Positions 17,868 through 27,888 of a DNA stretch of 39,222 nucleotides are shown piece by piece; position 1 is the first letter of the stretch, and each line of letters begins with the position of its first letter. The position numbers and the translations under genes were made by a program. The notes below the pieces were generated by a model. It was not told the origin of the DNA, did not search any database, and worked only from the letters and a program-made list of their open reading frames with translations. The DNA comes from an uncultured Roseateles sp. Lineage in GTDB: Bacteria; Pseudomonadota; Gammaproteobacteria; Burkholderiales; Burkholderiaceae_C. Where the stretch lies: contig NZ_CAMFJS010000036.1 in assembly GCF_945956965.1 (NCBI RefSeq), positions 1 through 39,222 on the forward strand, given 5' to 3'.

Positions 17868-20153
17868 GTGCCTTGTCAGGAGTTCGGGGTCTGGGCCCGT
17901 CGTTTGAGCTGCTGCGTGCTGCTATGCCTGGGCCTGAGCGCTTGCAATAACAGCCCTTATCCGCAAGGCGCCGAGGGCGAGAACACGCTGTACATGGCGT
18001 TTCAGGAACGCTCGCCGCGCTACCTGGACCCCACCGCGTCCTACACCGCGCCCGAGTCGGTCTACGCTTACCAGATCTACGAGCCGCCCTACGGCTACCA
18101 CTACCTTAAGCGTCCTTACGAGTTGGTGCCGCGCGCAGCCGAGTCCGTGGTGCAGCCTTACTACCTGGACGCCCAGGGCCAACGTCTGCCGCAGGACGCG
18201 CCTGCCGAGCGCATTGCGCAAAGCGTCTATGACGTCAAGATCCGGCCCGGCCTGAAGTACGCGCCGCACCCGGCGTTTGCGCGCGACGCGCAGGGTCGCT
18301 TGCTTTATCACGCGCTGAGCCGCGCCGAGTTGGGCGACAAGCGCTCGCCCTGGGAATTTCCCGAACGCGGCACGCGCGAGTTGGTGGCGGATGACTTTGT
18401 TTTCGCCATCAAGCGCCAGGCCACGCCGCGCATCGAGGCACCCGTGTTCGGGCTGTTCTCCGAGGTAGTGCTGGGCCTCAAAGACTATGGCGAACTGGTC
18501 AAGGCTGAGAACCTCAAGCTGTTGGGCGGCCTGCCCGAGAACGCGCCCGACAAGCCTTTTCTGGACTTCCGCCGCTGGCCCCTTGAAGGCGCGGTAGCGG
18601 TGGACAAGTACACCGTTCGCATCCGCATCAAGGGCAAATATCCGCAGTGGAAATACTGGATGGCCAGTACCTTTCTGGCGCCAGTGCCCTGGGAGGTGGA
18701 TGCCTTTTATGCCCAGCCCGGCATGAATGAGCGCGGCCTGTCCTGGAACCAATGGCCGGTGGGCACCGGCCCTTACATGATGACGGAATACAGCCAGGAC
18801 CGTCGCCATGTGATGAGCCGCAACCCCAATTACCGCGAGGACACCTATCCCTGCGAGGGCTCGCCCGGCGACAAGGAGGCGGGCTTGTTGGATGACTGCG
18901 GCAAGCGCGTGCCCTTCATTGACAAGATCGTGGCCACCTCGGTCAAAGAGGTCGTGCCGATCAAGGAAATGTTCAAGCAAGGCTATCTGGACCTGCCTGA
19001 GCTGGACCGCGCCGATTGGGGCGTGGACTTCATGGTCGACAAGACCGACTCCGAGGCGGTGAGCCGGCGCTTCGATGAGCGCGGCTTCAAATTCCCCATC
19101 AATGTCGACATCACCAACTGGTATCTGGGCTTCAATATGCTGGACCCGGTGCTGGGCCGCGGCGACACGCCCGAGCAGCAGCGCCGCAATCGCAAGCTGC
19201 GCCAGGCCCTGTCGATCGCGATTGATTGGGAGGAGGGCTATGGCCGCATCTTCCGCAACCGCGGCGGCGACGCCGCCCATGGCCCGGTGCCGCCCGGCGT
19301 GTTTGGCTCGCAAGAAAGCCTGGCGGGCCAGCCGGGCCACCCGCTGGCGCACAACCCCATCACGCATGAAATCGTGAACGGCAAGCTGCAACGCCGCAGT
19401 CTGGCCGCTGCGCGGGCGCTGATGGTGGAGGCCGGCTACCCCGAGGGGCGCGACGCCAAGACCGGCCAGCCCCTGGTGCTCAACTACGACTATATGCGCG
19501 CAGTCACGCCCGAGGTGAAGGCGCAGAACGACTGGATGATCAAGCAGTTCGCCAAGCTGGGCGTGCAGCTGGAGGTGCGTGCCACCGACTACAACCAGTT
19601 CCAGGACAAGGTGCTCAAAGGCAAGCATCAGGTGTTTTGGTGGGGCTGGTTTGCCGACTATCCGGATGCCGAGAACTTCTTCTTCCTGCTCTACGGCCCC
19701 AACGGTAAATCGAAGAGCGAGGGCGAGAACGTCAGCAACTACGACAACCCCGAGTTCAACCGCCTTTATCGCCAACTGCAAACCCTGGAAGACGGGCCGC
19801 AAAAGCAGCAGGTGATGGACCAGATGCTGCAACTGGTGCGTGAAGACGCGCCCTGGGCCTGGGGCTTTTGGTCCTACTCCGGCTCGGCCTTTCAGAGCTG
19901 GCTTTACAACGGCAAACCCGGCGTGGTGGTGCGTGACCCGGTGCGCTATTTGCGTCTGGATGTGGCGCAGCGCAAGCAGAAGATTGCCGAATGGAATGAG
20001 CCGGTCTGGTGGCCGCTGCTGGTTTTGCTCGGAGGCTGCGGCCTGATCGTCTGGCGCACCCGCCAGAGCTTTCGAGCCCGAGAGCAGGCGCGCGCGCCGG
20101 GTTACCAGGCCGGCTATCAGCCTAGCGAAAAATCCGCGTCAGGAGGCGCTTGA
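17868..20153 (+). CDS. lipoprotein substrate-binding protein of a peptide-type ABC importer
   Basis: A 761-residue family 5 solute-binding protein (OppA/DppA/NikA class) that should capture a peptide-like ligand for the permeases downstream. GTG 17868 is chosen because GGAAGGA lies just upstream and it yields a short lipoprotein signal (VWARRLSCCVLLCLGLSAC) with lipobox Cys C26. Longer in-frame starts back to 17754 give an implausible leader. The domain shows VADDFVFAIKR near the N-terminus, WPVGTGPY, and VFWWGWFADYPDAENFF. Oddly, a hydrophobic helix (PVWWPLLVLLGGCGLIVW) follows the domain and ends in a basic tail, so the protein may be anchored at both ends. The stop abuts the permease start, so it heads a four-gene operon. 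Confidence 0.88.
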   Translation: MPCQEFGVWARRLSCCVLLCLGLSACNNSPYPQGAEGENTLYMAFQERSPRYLDPTASYTAPESVYAYQIYEPPYGYHYLKRPYELVPRAAESVVQPYYLDAQGQRLPQDAPAERIAQSVYDVKIRPGLKYAPHPAFARDAQGRLLYHALSRAELGDKRSPWEFPERGTRELVADDFVFAIKRQATPRIEAPVFGLFSEVVLGLKDYGELVKAENLKLLGGLPENAPDKPFLDFRRWPLEGAVAVDKYTVRIRIKGKYPQWKYWMASTFLAPVPWEVDAFYAQPGMNERGLSWNQWPVGTGPYMMTEYSQDRRHVMSRNPNYREDTYPCEGSPGDKEAGLLDDCGKRVPFIDKIVATSVKEVVPIKEMFKQGYLDLPELDRADWGVDFMVDKTDSEAVSRRFDERGFKFPINVDITNWYLGFNMLDPVLGRGDTPEQQRRNRKLRQALSIAIDWEEGYGRIFRNRGGDAAHGPVPPGVFGSQESLAGQPGHPLAHNPITHEIVNGKLQRRSLAAARALMVEAGYPEGRDAKTGQPLVLNYDYMRAVTPEVKAQNDWMIKQFAKLGVQLEVRATDYNQFQDKVLKGKHQVFWWGWFADYPDAENFFFLLYGPNGKSKSEGENVSNYDNPEFNRLYRQLQTLEDGPQKQQVMDQMLQLVREDAPWAWGFWSYSGSAFQSWLYNGKPGVVVRDPVRYLRLDVAQRKQKIAEWNEPVWWPLLVLLGGCGLIVWRTRQSFRAREQARAPGYQAGYQPSEKSASGGA

Positions 20154-21137
20154 ATGTTGAGTTATGTGTTGCGCCGCTTGGGCTATGGGCTGCTGGTGCT
20201 GATCGGGGTGAATCTGCTGACCTTTGTGCTGTTCTTCTCGGTCAATACGCCGGACGATATGGCGCGCCTGAATATTGGCGGCAAGCGCGTCACCCAGGTG
20301 CAGATCGAGAAGTGGAAGACCGAGCGCGGCTACGACAAGCCGATGTACTGGAACGCCTCGCAAGCCGGCACCGCCAAGCTGACCGACACGATTGTGTGGG
20401 AGCGCTCGGCCTCGCTGATGCTGTGGGACTTCGGCCGCTCGGATGCGCGCCAGGCCGTGGACATCGGCCATGAGATCAAGACCCGCATGGCGGTGAGCCT
20501 GCAGCTGGCTTTGCCGCTGTTCTTTTTGCAGGTCTTGGTCAGCGTGGCTTTTGCCTTGCTGCTGGTCTACTTCCGCAATTCCGCCTTGGACTTTTGGGGT
20601 GTGGTGCTCTGCGTGCTGATGCTGTCCATCTCCAGCTTGTTCTACATCATCGTCGGCCAGTATTTCTTCTCGCGCGTGCTGCGCTTGGTGCCCATCAACG
20701 GCTATGCGCCGGGGTTGGATGCGATCAAGTTTTTGGCCCTGCCGGTGCTGCTGTCGCTGCTGTCGCGCCTGGGCAGTGAGGCGCGGCTGTATCGCGCCAT
20801 GTTCCTGGAAGAAACCGCCAAGGACTATGTGCGCACCGCCCGTGCCAAAGGCATGAACGAGCAAGTGGTGCTGTTCCGCCATGTGCTGCGCAATGCCTTG
20901 ATTCCCATCCTCACCAGCGCGGGCAGCTATCTGCCTTACGTCTTTCTGGGCAGTCTGGTGTTCGAGAGCTTCTTCGGCATTCCCGGCCTGGGCGCCTTCA
21001 TCATCGAAGCCATCGCGGGTCAGGACTTCGCCATCGTGCGCAGCATGGTGTTTCTGGGCGCCGTGCTTTACATCGCCAGCAATGCGCTGATCGACATTGC
21101 CTACACCTGGGCCGACCCCCGGGTCCGCCTGAGCTGA
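20154..21137 (+). CDS. ABC importer permease, OppB type
   Basis: A 327-residue inner-membrane permease of the OppB/DppB/YejB class. The first helix (YVLRRLGYGLLVLIGVNLLTFVLF) and the periplasmic loop after it are followed by five further helices. The cytoplasmic EAA loop, which contacts the ATPase, is DYVRTARAKGMNEQVVLFRHVLRNALIP. ATG 20154 follows the binding protein stop without a gap, with AGGAGG at 20141-20146. The periplasmic loop between helices 1 and 2 (about 30-115) is large and contains GKRVTQVQIEKWKTERGYDKP, as in other peptide permeases of this subgroup. Confidence 0.9.
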   Translation: MLSYVLRRLGYGLLVLIGVNLLTFVLFFSVNTPDDMARLNIGGKRVTQVQIEKWKTERGYDKPMYWNASQAGTAKLTDTIVWERSASLMLWDFGRSDARQAVDIGHEIKTRMAVSLQLALPLFFLQVLVSVAFALLLVYFRNSALDFWGVVLCVLMLSISSLFYIIVGQYFFSRVLRLVPINGYAPGLDAIKFLALPVLLSLLSRLGSEARLYRAMFLEETAKDYVRTARAKGMNEQVVLFRHVLRNALIPILTSAGSYLPYVFLGSLVFESFFGIPGLGAFIIEAIAGQDFAIVRSMVFLGAVLYIASNALIDIAYTWADPRVRLS

Positions 21138-21146
21138 GCCCCGCGT

Positions 21147-22610
21147 ATGGATTTCAAGTTTGTATTCCTCTGGACCGATGCGGCGCTGTGGGCCTTGATG
21201 GCGGGCCTGCTGGCCTATGCCTTGCGGGTGCGCGGCCAGGCCACGCTGAAGGCGAATTGGCAGCGCGTGCTGCGTGACCCGGTAGCGGCCAGCGCCGGCT
21301 TGCTGCTGAGCTTGTTTTTGCTGCTGACTCTGCTGGACAGCGTGCATTTCCGCAGCCGAATTGCCGTGTCGGCTGAAGCGGCGGGGCAGGGCGCCCATGC
21401 TGTGTACGACACCCAGACCCGCTCCCTGCTGGACCTGCTGCTGCAGCGCCCGATCAGCATGCGTGAGTTGAGCTACTCCGAGCCTCTGGCCTACCAGGGC
21501 TTCAACAAGGAAGCGCAGCAAGACTCGCTGCAGCGCGACTACCCGCGCTTGCAATTTGGCGGCGCTCATTTGCAGCAGCCTGCCACGCAATGGGCGGGTG
21601 ATGTGGCCAGCCGCGCGGCCCAAGGCTTGCTGCTCGGGGCCGGCGTGTTCGCACTGGCCTGCGTGGGCGTGGCCGGCGCACTGGCGCGCCACCACGGTGG
21701 CTTTGGCCGTGCTTGGCGCGACCTGGCGGCCGACCGCACCCATTACCCTTGGCGCGCCATGCTCTTCACCCTGGGCGTGGTGGCCTTGCTGGCAGGCCCG
21801 GTGCTGATGTTGATGCCGCACTACCATGTCTTCGGCACCGACCGCACCGGCAACGATGTGCTGGTGCAGGCGCTCAAAAGCGTGCGCACCGCCTTTGTGA
21901 TCGGCGCCTTGTCCACCTTGGCCACCTTGCCCCTGGCGCTGGGCCTGGGCGTGCTGGCCGGCTACTACAAGGGCTGGGTGGATGAGCTGATTCAGTACTT
22001 CTATACCTTGCTCAGCTCGGTGCCCAATGTGCTTTTGATCGCCGCTTGCGTGCTGATGGTGCAGGTCTATTTGGACACCAATCCTGAGGCTTTTGAGACT
22101 GGCGCGGAGCGCGCCGATCTGAAGATGTTTCTGCTCTGCCTGATCTTGGGCCTGACCGGCTGGGCCGGCTTGTGCCGCTTGGTGCGCGGCGAAACCTTGA
22201 AGCTGCGCGAGCTGGACTATGTGCAGGCCGCCACCGCCTTTGGCGTCAGCGATGCGCGCATCATGCAGCGCCACATCGTGCCCAATGTGATGCACCTGGT
22301 GCTGATCACGGTGGTGCTGAGTTTTTCGGAGCTGATTCTTTACGAAGCGGTGCTCACCTATGTGGGCGTGGGCGTGGACCCCAGCATGAACAGCTTCGGC
22401 GGCATGATCAATCTGGCGCGCAGCGAGATGTCGCGTGACCCGGTGGTGTGGTGGAGCTTTGCCGCGGCCTTCGGCTTCATGGTCACCCTGGTGCTGGCCG
22501 CCAATTTGTTTGCTGACGGCGTGCGTGATGCCTTCGATCCGCGCGCCCGCCAGACCCGCCCGCGGGTGCCCGCGTTCGTGGCCCATCAGGCCAGCAAGAG
22601 TGAGGGCTGA
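21147..22610 (+). CDS. ABC importer permease, OppC type with N-terminal extension
   Basis: A 487-residue permease; classical OppC is near 300 residues. The canonical part starts about residue 225 (HVFGTDRTGNDVLVQALKS) and carries the EAA loop LDYVQAATAFGVSDARIMQRHIVP and the end LTYVGVGVDPSMNSFGGMI. Before it lie about 190 extra residues with helices near 10-28 and 45-65, a soluble loop (about 70-150, RISMRELSYSEPLAY region) and another pair of helices. YejE-type permeases also carry an N-terminal periplasmic insert, which is one reason to compare this operon with yejABEF. It starts nine bases after oppB-like and ends five bases before the ATPase gene. Confidence 0.87.
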   Translation: MDFKFVFLWTDAALWALMAGLLAYALRVRGQATLKANWQRVLRDPVAASAGLLLSLFLLLTLLDSVHFRSRIAVSAEAAGQGAHAVYDTQTRSLLDLLLQRPISMRELSYSEPLAYQGFNKEAQQDSLQRDYPRLQFGGAHLQQPATQWAGDVASRAAQGLLLGAGVFALACVGVAGALARHHGGFGRAWRDLAADRTHYPWRAMLFTLGVVALLAGPVLMLMPHYHVFGTDRTGNDVLVQALKSVRTAFVIGALSTLATLPLALGLGVLAGYYKGWVDELIQYFYTLLSSVPNVLLIAACVLMVQVYLDTNPEAFETGAERADLKMFLLCLILGLTGWAGLCRLVRGETLKLRELDYVQAATAFGVSDARIMQRHIVPNVMHLVLITVVLSFSELILYEAVLTYVGVGVDPSMNSFGGMINLARSEMSRDPVVWWSFAAAFGFMVTLVLAANLFADGVRDAFDPRARQTRPRVPAFVAHQASKSEG

Positions 22611-22615
22611 GCGGC

Positions 22616-24514
22616 ATGCTGACGATTGACAAACTCTCGGTCACCCTGGACGCGGATGCGGGCCAGGTCCATGCCATCGACCAGATGCGCCTGACGCTGC
22701 AGCGCGGCGAAACCTTGGCCCTGGTGGGCGAATCGGGCTGCGGCAAGAGCATGACCGCGCTGGCCCTGATGCGTTTGCTGCCCGATGCCGGGCGCATCAG
22801 CGGCGGGCGCTTGCTGCTGGACGAGCAAGACCTGTTTGCCCTGCCGGAAGCGCAGATGCGCGCCGTGCGCGGCGGGCGCATCGGCATGATTTTTCAGGAG
22901 CCTTCGACCAGCTTGAATCCAGTGCTGCGCATCGGTGCGCAGATGGTGGAGGCGATTCAGGCGCACACCCGCTGGCGCGGCGTTGAAGCGCGCCGCAAGG
23001 CCATTGATTGGCTCAAGCGCGTGGGCATCCCGGAGCCCGAGCGTCGCATCGACGCCTATCCGCACCAACTCAGCGGCGGGCAAAAGCAGCGCGTCATGAT
23101 CGCCATGACCCTGGCCGCCGAGCCCGACTACCTGATTGCCGACGAGCCCACCACTGCGCTGGACGTCACCATCCAGGCGCAGATTCTTGACCTGCTGCGC
23201 GAGCTGCAGCGCGAGCGTCGGCTGGGTGTGCTGCTGATCACCCATGACTTGGCCGTGGTGGCGGGCATGGCGCATCAAGTGGCGCTGATGTATGCCGGGC
23301 AGATCATCGAAGTGGCGGCCGCCGCCACCTTCTTCGCCCAGCCTCGCCACCCTTATGCACGCCTGCTGCTGCAGGCCTTGCCGGATGCCGCCAAACGCGG
23401 CGAGCGCCTGGCCGCGATTGCCGGCACCGTGCCGCCGCTGTGGACCAAGTTCCAGGGCTGCCGTTTCGCGCCGCGCTGCGACCGCGCTTGGGCGCAGTGC
23501 CATGCGCAAGCACCTGCGCTGGATGTGCTGCCGCAGGCCCTTGCGGGCGAGCCTCAGCAGTCGCCGCAGCCTCAGCCTCATGAGGTGCGCTGCTGGTTGT
23601 ACAGTCATGCCGATGGCGCCGCTCAGCCTGCGCTGCCACCGGCAGAGCTGCAGCTGAGGCCGGCAACAACAACCGCCGCTGCAGTGCCAGAAGCTGACGA
23701 CAAGCCCTTGCTGGAGGTACGCAATCTGAGCGTTCGCTTTGCCCTCAAGCGCGGCTGGTGGGGTGGGGCGCAGACCTACTTCAATGCCGTGGATGATGTC
23801 AGTTATGTCATCCAGCCCGGTAAGACCTTGGCCTTGGTGGGCGAGTCGGGCTGTGGCAAGACCAGCTCGGGCAAGGCCATCGTGCAACTGCTGCGTCGCA
23901 GCGCGCAGCTGGAGGGGCAGGCCTTGCTGGAGGGGCAAGACCTGTTCCAGCTCCATGGCCAGGCCTTGCAGCAGGCGCGCCGCGCGGTGCAAATCATCTT
24001 CCAGGATCCCTTTGCCTCGCTGAACCCGCGCCTGCGTGTCAGCGATGTCTTGGAGGAGGGCTTGCTAGCCCTGCGGCCCGATCTGGATGCCCGCCAGCGC
24101 CGCCAGAATTTGGAGCAATTGCTGGATCAAGTGGGCTTGCGCCGTGATGCCTTGCAGCGCTGGCCGCATGAGTTCTCGGGCGGCCAGCGCCAACGCCTGG
24201 CGATTGCCCGTGCTTTGGCCGTGGAGCCGCGCCTGATCGTCTGCGACGAGCCGACCTCGGCCCTGGATGTGTCGGTGCAAGCGCAGATCCTCAACCTCTT
24301 ACGCGACTTGCAGCGTGAGCGCGGCCTGGCCTTTTTGTTCATCACTCACAACATCGGCGTCGTCGAATATGTGGCCGATGAGGTGGCGGTGATGCAGGCC
24401 GGGCGCATTGTTGAGACCGGGCCCTGCGCCAGCGTGCTGGCTGCACCACAACAGCGCTATACCCGCGAGCTTTTGGCGGCGGTGCCGCGCTTGCGCACGC
24501 CCCTGGTGCGTTAG
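22616..24514 (+). CDS. ABC importer ATPase with two fused nucleotide-binding domains
   Basis: A 632-residue protein with two complete OppD/OppF-like NBDs in one chain, as in YejF. NBD1: Walker A GESGCGKS at 38-45, signature LSGGQKQR (S153), Walker B with D176-E177. NBD2: Walker A GESGCGKT at 409-416, signature FSGGQRQR (S521), Walker B with D544-E545. After NBD1 comes the oligopeptide-transporter C-terminal region with Cys ([15 protein letters not shown]), a motif that binds an Fe-S cluster in some family members. A Gln/Pro/Ala-rich linker (about 295-360) joins the halves. It is the last gene of the ABC operon, with a strong hairpin after it. Confidence 0.93.
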   Translation: MLTIDKLSVTLDADAGQVHAIDQMRLTLQRGETLALVGESGCGKSMTALALMRLLPDAGRISGGRLLLDEQDLFALPEAQMRAVRGGRIGMIFQEPSTSLNPVLRIGAQMVEAIQAHTRWRGVEARRKAIDWLKRVGIPEPERRIDAYPHQLSGGQKQRVMIAMTLAAEPDYLIADEPTTALDVTIQAQILDLLRELQRERRLGVLLITHDLAVVAGMAHQVALMYAGQIIEVAAAATFFAQPRHPYARLLLQALPDAAKRGERLAAIAGTVPPLWTKFQGCRFAPRCDRAWAQCHAQAPALDVLPQALAGEPQQSPQPQPHEVRCWLYSHADGAAQPALPPAELQLRPATTTAAAVPEADDKPLLEVRNLSVRFALKRGWWGGAQTYFNAVDDVSYVIQPGKTLALVGESGCGKTSSGKAIVQLLRRSAQLEGQALLEGQDLFQLHGQALQQARRAVQIIFQDPFASLNPRLRVSDVLEEGLLALRPDLDARQRRQNLEQLLDQVGLRRDALQRWPHEFSGGQRQRLAIARALAVEPRLIVCDEPTSALDVSVQAQILNLLRDLQRERGLAFLFITHNIGVVEYVADEVAVMQAGRIVETGPCASVLAAPQQRYTRELLAAVPRLRTPLVR

Positions 24515-24525
24515 CCGCACCAGAG

Positions 24526-24562
24526 TTGGGAAAAACACGCTGGGAAGCGCTGTTTTTCCCAA
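24526..24562 (+). terminator. long hairpin terminating the ABC operon
   Basis: TTGGGAAAAACA-CGCT (24526-24541) pairs with AGCG-C-TGTTTTTCCCAA (24546-24562), with a GGGA-type turn and one bulge. The A-run in the 5' arm and T-run in the 3' arm make it work on either strand. It lies 12 bases after the ATPase stop. Confidence 0.75.
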
Positions 24563-24884
24563 GATTTCAGTGGCGGACATGGCGAAAGTCACTTCCACGG
24601 CGCCTGTGAAGGCGCTAGCGACTTGGTCGCAGCGGCGTCAGTTCTGCGCAACGAATTTGCCTTTTCAGCGTTCGCCCGCTTAGGGGTTAACGCGGCTTTT
24701 TCGGGCAAAACGGGGGCGAAAACCTTCGTCCTAGGGAGACCACGGGGGGAGGGGCTGCGGAGCCAATTGGACACTTGCTCGGCCGATCGCTGGGCCCAAC
24801 ATGCTTCAGCGAAGTCTCGGACCCGATGGTGGTTCTGGTTGGAGTGGAACAACTGCTCGCCCCGCAAATTTTTAGGAGTTCGTC
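24563..24884 (+). other. leader region of the TonB-dependent receptor gene
   Basis: No gene is supported in these 322 bases. The region must hold the receptor promoter: TTGGAC (24769-24774) is a -35 candidate but lacks a convincing -10 at the right distance. No clear Fur-box palindrome is seen. AGGAG at 24874-24878 is the ribosome site of the receptor gene. The DNA near 24690-24760 is rich in G runs, and no known riboswitch fold was recognised. Confidence 0.45.
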
Positions 24885-27839
24885 ATGTTTCAAAGAAAAC
24901 GCGTCAATCTCGCTGTGAGCCTTGCCATCTCGGCAATGGCTCCTGGTCTGGCCTTTGCACAGGCCAGCGCGCCAGTCGCTGAAACCCTGCAACGGGTTGA
25001 AGTCACGGGTTCACGCATCAAGACCCTCGACGTTGAAGGGCAAAGCCCCATCGTCGTGATGACCGCTGAGTCCATCAAGGCCGACGGTATCCGCACCGCT
25101 GAGGGCTTGCTGAACAGCCTGCCGCAGGTGTTTGCTGACTTCGGCGGCTCGGTGTCCAACGGCGCCACAGGTACTGCCACGGTCAATTTGCGCAACCTCG
25201 GCGCTAGCCGCACGCTGGTCTTGGTCAATGGCCGCCGCCTGCCTGCTGGTAGCCCCCGCAATGTGGCCGCCGACTTGAACCAGATCCCGGTGTCGATGAT
25301 CAGCCGCGTTGAAGTGCTGACCGGCGGTGCCTCCGCTGTGTACGGTGCTGACGCCGTTTCGGGCGTGGTCAACTTCATCCTGAAGGACAACTTCCAGGGC
25401 GTGGAGCTCGACGGCACCTACTCCTTCTACAACCACCAGCAAGGCAATGCGGTGGGTGATGTGGTGCGCACCCGCGGCTTCCCCACACCCGGCAACAAGG
25501 CCCACGACGGCACGACCCGCGAATTCAGCGTCACCATGGGTGGCAACTTCGCTGACGGCAAGGGCAATGCGGTCCTGAACTTCACGGCGCACAAGGAAGA
25601 TGCCTTGCTGCAGTCGGAGCGTGACTTCTCGGCTTGCTCCTTGGGCGTGACCGGCGGTGGCAAGGCCTTCGCCTGCTCGGGTTCCTCGACCAGCTATCCT
25701 GGCCGCTTCTACCTGAATCAAGGCAGCTTCACGGTGGCCGATGACAAGGGCGGCGTGCGTGCCTACAAGTCGGCGACTGACGCCTTCAACTTCGGCCCGA
25801 TCAACTATTTCCAGCGTCCTGCTGACCGTTACTCGGCCACCGCTTCGGCCCACTACGACATCAACGATATGGCCCGCGTCTACACGCAGCTGGCCTTCCA
25901 CGATGACCACACCGTGGCCCAGATCGCGCCTAGCGGCTTGTTCACTTTCGACACCTCGACAGCCGGCGGCCTGCATTACGAGAACCCGCTGCTGTCTGAC
26001 GCTTGGAAGGCAGCCCTGGCCGCTTCGAATGCAGAAGACCCGGCAGCTGGCAGCTTCAGCAAGGCTGGCGACATTGCCAACATCCTGATCGGCCGTCGCA
26101 ACAAGGAAGGTGGCGGACGTCAAGACGATCTGCGTCACACCTCCTATCGCGCCGTGGTCGGCGTCAAGGGCGATATCGGCCCCTGGAGCTATGACATCTT
26201 CGGTCAGATCGGCCGCGTGGTTTACCAAGAGACCTACAAGAACGACTTCTCCAATGTGCGCATCGGTCGCGCCTTGGATGCGGTCAAGGATCCGCTGACG
26301 GGCAACACCGTTTGCCGCTCCAAGCTGGACGGCACCGATCCCAATTGCGTGCCTTACAACATCTTCGCGCTGGGCGGCGTGACGGCAGATGCTTTGAACT
26401 ATCTGCAGACCCCTGGCTTCCAGAAGGGCTTCACCAATCAGGGCGTGTTCGGCGCTTCGGCATCGGCTGACCTGACGCAATACGGCCTGAAGCTGCCGAC
26501 CGCACAGACCGGTCTGGGCGTGGCGGTGGGTGTTGAGCACCGCACCGAGCAGCTCGACCTCTCGGTTGACAGCGCCTTCAGCACCGGCGACTTGGCTGGC
26601 CAGGGTGGCCCAACCAAGAGCGTGTCGGGTAACTACAGTGTGGACGACGTCTTCGGTGAGTTGCGCTTGCCGCTGATGGATCGCCAGCCGCTGGCCTACG
26701 CGATGAATGTCAATTTGTCGTATCGCCACTCCAAGTACAGCACCGGCAACTCGACCAACACCTATGGTTCCGGCCTGGAATGGTCGCCGATCAAGGAAGT
26801 CAAGTTCCGTACCAGCTATCAGCAAGCCGTGCGCTCGCCCAATGTGGTGGAGCTGTTCACGCCTTCGGCTATCGGCCTGTACAACAACGACGCTGATCCT
26901 TGCGCCGGTGAAATCGATCCTAAGACCGGTCTGGTCGCAGGCGGTGCTACCTTGGCAGCTTGCCAGCGCACGGGTGTGACCGCCGCGCAATACGGCAAGA
27001 TCCTGGATAGCGCAGCTGGTCAGTACAACGGCTTGTTCGCTGGTAACGCAGCGCTGAAGCCCGAGACCTCGAACAGCTTGACCTTCGGCTTGGTGGCCAA
27101 CCCCCTCAAGGACCTGACCGCCACGATCGACTACTTCTCGATCGAAGTGAAGGATGCCATCGGCAGCGTGCCGCCGACCACCTCGCTGAACCAGTGCTTG
27201 GACAATGGCGACCCGTACTTCTGCAGCAAGATCCATCGCGACAGCAAGGGTTCTTTGTGGCTGCTGCCCACGGGCTATATCGATTCGGGTAACTTGAATC
27301 TGGCCAAGTACAAGACCAAGGGCGTTGACCTGGGTCTGGACTACGGCATCCGCCTGGGTGAGAAGGGCAAGCTGGACCTGAGCCTGATGGGAACTTACCT
27401 GAAGGAATTCAGCGTTGAGACCGCGCCTGGCCTGGGTGCTTACGATTGCGCCGGCTTGTACGGCTCGACCTGCGGCACGCCTGCACCTAAGTGGCGCCAT
27501 AAGCTGCGCGCTTCGTGGGCGACCCCATGGAACGTGACGGCCGCACTGACCTGGCGTTACTTCGGTGCTGTCGATCAAGACACCACCAGCAGCAATGCGC
27601 AATTGGCCGGTACCGTGAACGAGATCACCAAGACCTTCAAGGCGCAAAACTACCTTGACTTGGCCTTGTCCTATCGCCTGAACAAGACGATCACCTTCGC
27701 AGCCTCGGTCAACAACCTGCTGGATCGCGATCCTCCGATCGGCGTGACTGGCGCACCTTTCGGCAACGGCAACACCTACCCGGTGGTGTACGACGCTCTG
27801 GGCCGCCGCATCACCCTGAACGTGAACGCCAAGTTCTAA
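24885..27839 (+). CDS. TonB-dependent outer-membrane receptor
   Basis: A 984-residue outer-membrane transporter. It has a signal peptide (cut near AFA at about residue 25), a TonB-box-like segment LQRVEVTGSRI, and the plug domain (about 45-170: SLPQVFADFGGSV, LRNLGASRTLVLVNGRRLP, VLTGGASAVYGADAVSGVVNF). A 22-strand barrel follows, with FRTSYQQAVRSPNVVELF and PETSNSLTFGLV near its C-terminal third. It ends in ITLNVNAKF with the terminal Phe needed for BamA insertion. This Oar/BtuB-like subclass, with the GxxRTLVLVNGRR plug, imports complex carbohydrates or peptides in many species, but its ligand cannot be read here. No anti-sigma or sigma genes flank it. ATG 24885 has AGGAG six bases upstream. 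Confidence 0.94.
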   Translation: MFQRKRVNLAVSLAISAMAPGLAFAQASAPVAETLQRVEVTGSRIKTLDVEGQSPIVVMTAESIKADGIRTAEGLLNSLPQVFADFGGSVSNGATGTATVNLRNLGASRTLVLVNGRRLPAGSPRNVAADLNQIPVSMISRVEVLTGGASAVYGADAVSGVVNFILKDNFQGVELDGTYSFYNHQQGNAVGDVVRTRGFPTPGNKAHDGTTREFSVTMGGNFADGKGNAVLNFTAHKEDALLQSERDFSACSLGVTGGGKAFACSGSSTSYPGRFYLNQGSFTVADDKGGVRAYKSATDAFNFGPINYFQRPADRYSATASAHYDINDMARVYTQLAFHDDHTVAQIAPSGLFTFDTSTAGGLHYENPLLSDAWKAALAASNAEDPAAGSFSKAGDIANILIGRRNKEGGGRQDDLRHTSYRAVVGVKGDIGPWSYDIFGQIGRVVYQETYKNDFSNVRIGRALDAVKDPLTGNTVCRSKLDGTDPNCVPYNIFALGGVTADALNYLQTPGFQKGFTNQGVFGASASADLTQYGLKLPTAQTGLGVAVGVEHRTEQLDLSVDSAFSTGDLAGQGGPTKSVSGNYSVDDVFGELRLPLMDRQPLAYAMNVNLSYRHSKYSTGNSTNTYGSGLEWSPIKEVKFRTSYQQAVRSPNVVELFTPSAIGLYNNDADPCAGEIDPKTGLVAGGATLAACQRTGVTAAQYGKILDSAAGQYNGLFAGNAALKPETSNSLTFGLVANPLKDLTATIDYFSIEVKDAIGSVPPTTSLNQCLDNGDPYFCSKIHRDSKGSLWLLPTGYIDSGNLNLAKYKTKGVDLGLDYGIRLGEKGKLDLSLMGTYLKEFSVETAPGLGAYDCAGLYGSTCGTPAPKWRHKLRASWATPWNVTAALTWRYFGAVDQDTTSSNAQLAGTVNEITKTFKAQNYLDLALSYRLNKTITFAASVNNLLDRDPPIGVTGAPFGNGNTYPVVYDALGRRITLNVNAKF

Positions 27840-27858
27840 GTTCTCTTTCGTGAGTTGA

Positions 27859-27888
27859 AGCGCCTGTGTTCGCACAGGCGCTTTTTTT
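27859..27888 (+). terminator. UUCG-tetraloop terminator after the receptor gene
   Basis: AGCGCCTGTG (27859-27868) pairs perfectly with CACAGGCGCT (27873-27882) on a TTCG tetraloop, followed by a T-run to 27888. This is a textbook intrinsic terminator. Confidence 0.95.

Noticed and set aside
20139-22586. 815-codon minus-strand open frame opposite the permease genes
   Set aside because: It is the Gln/His-rich antisense reading of the OppB and OppC genes, with no domain of its own.
24589-24867. open frames on both strands in the receptor leader region
   Set aside because: Products are unlike any protein and change frame with the G-rich tracts; the region is needed for the receptor promoter.
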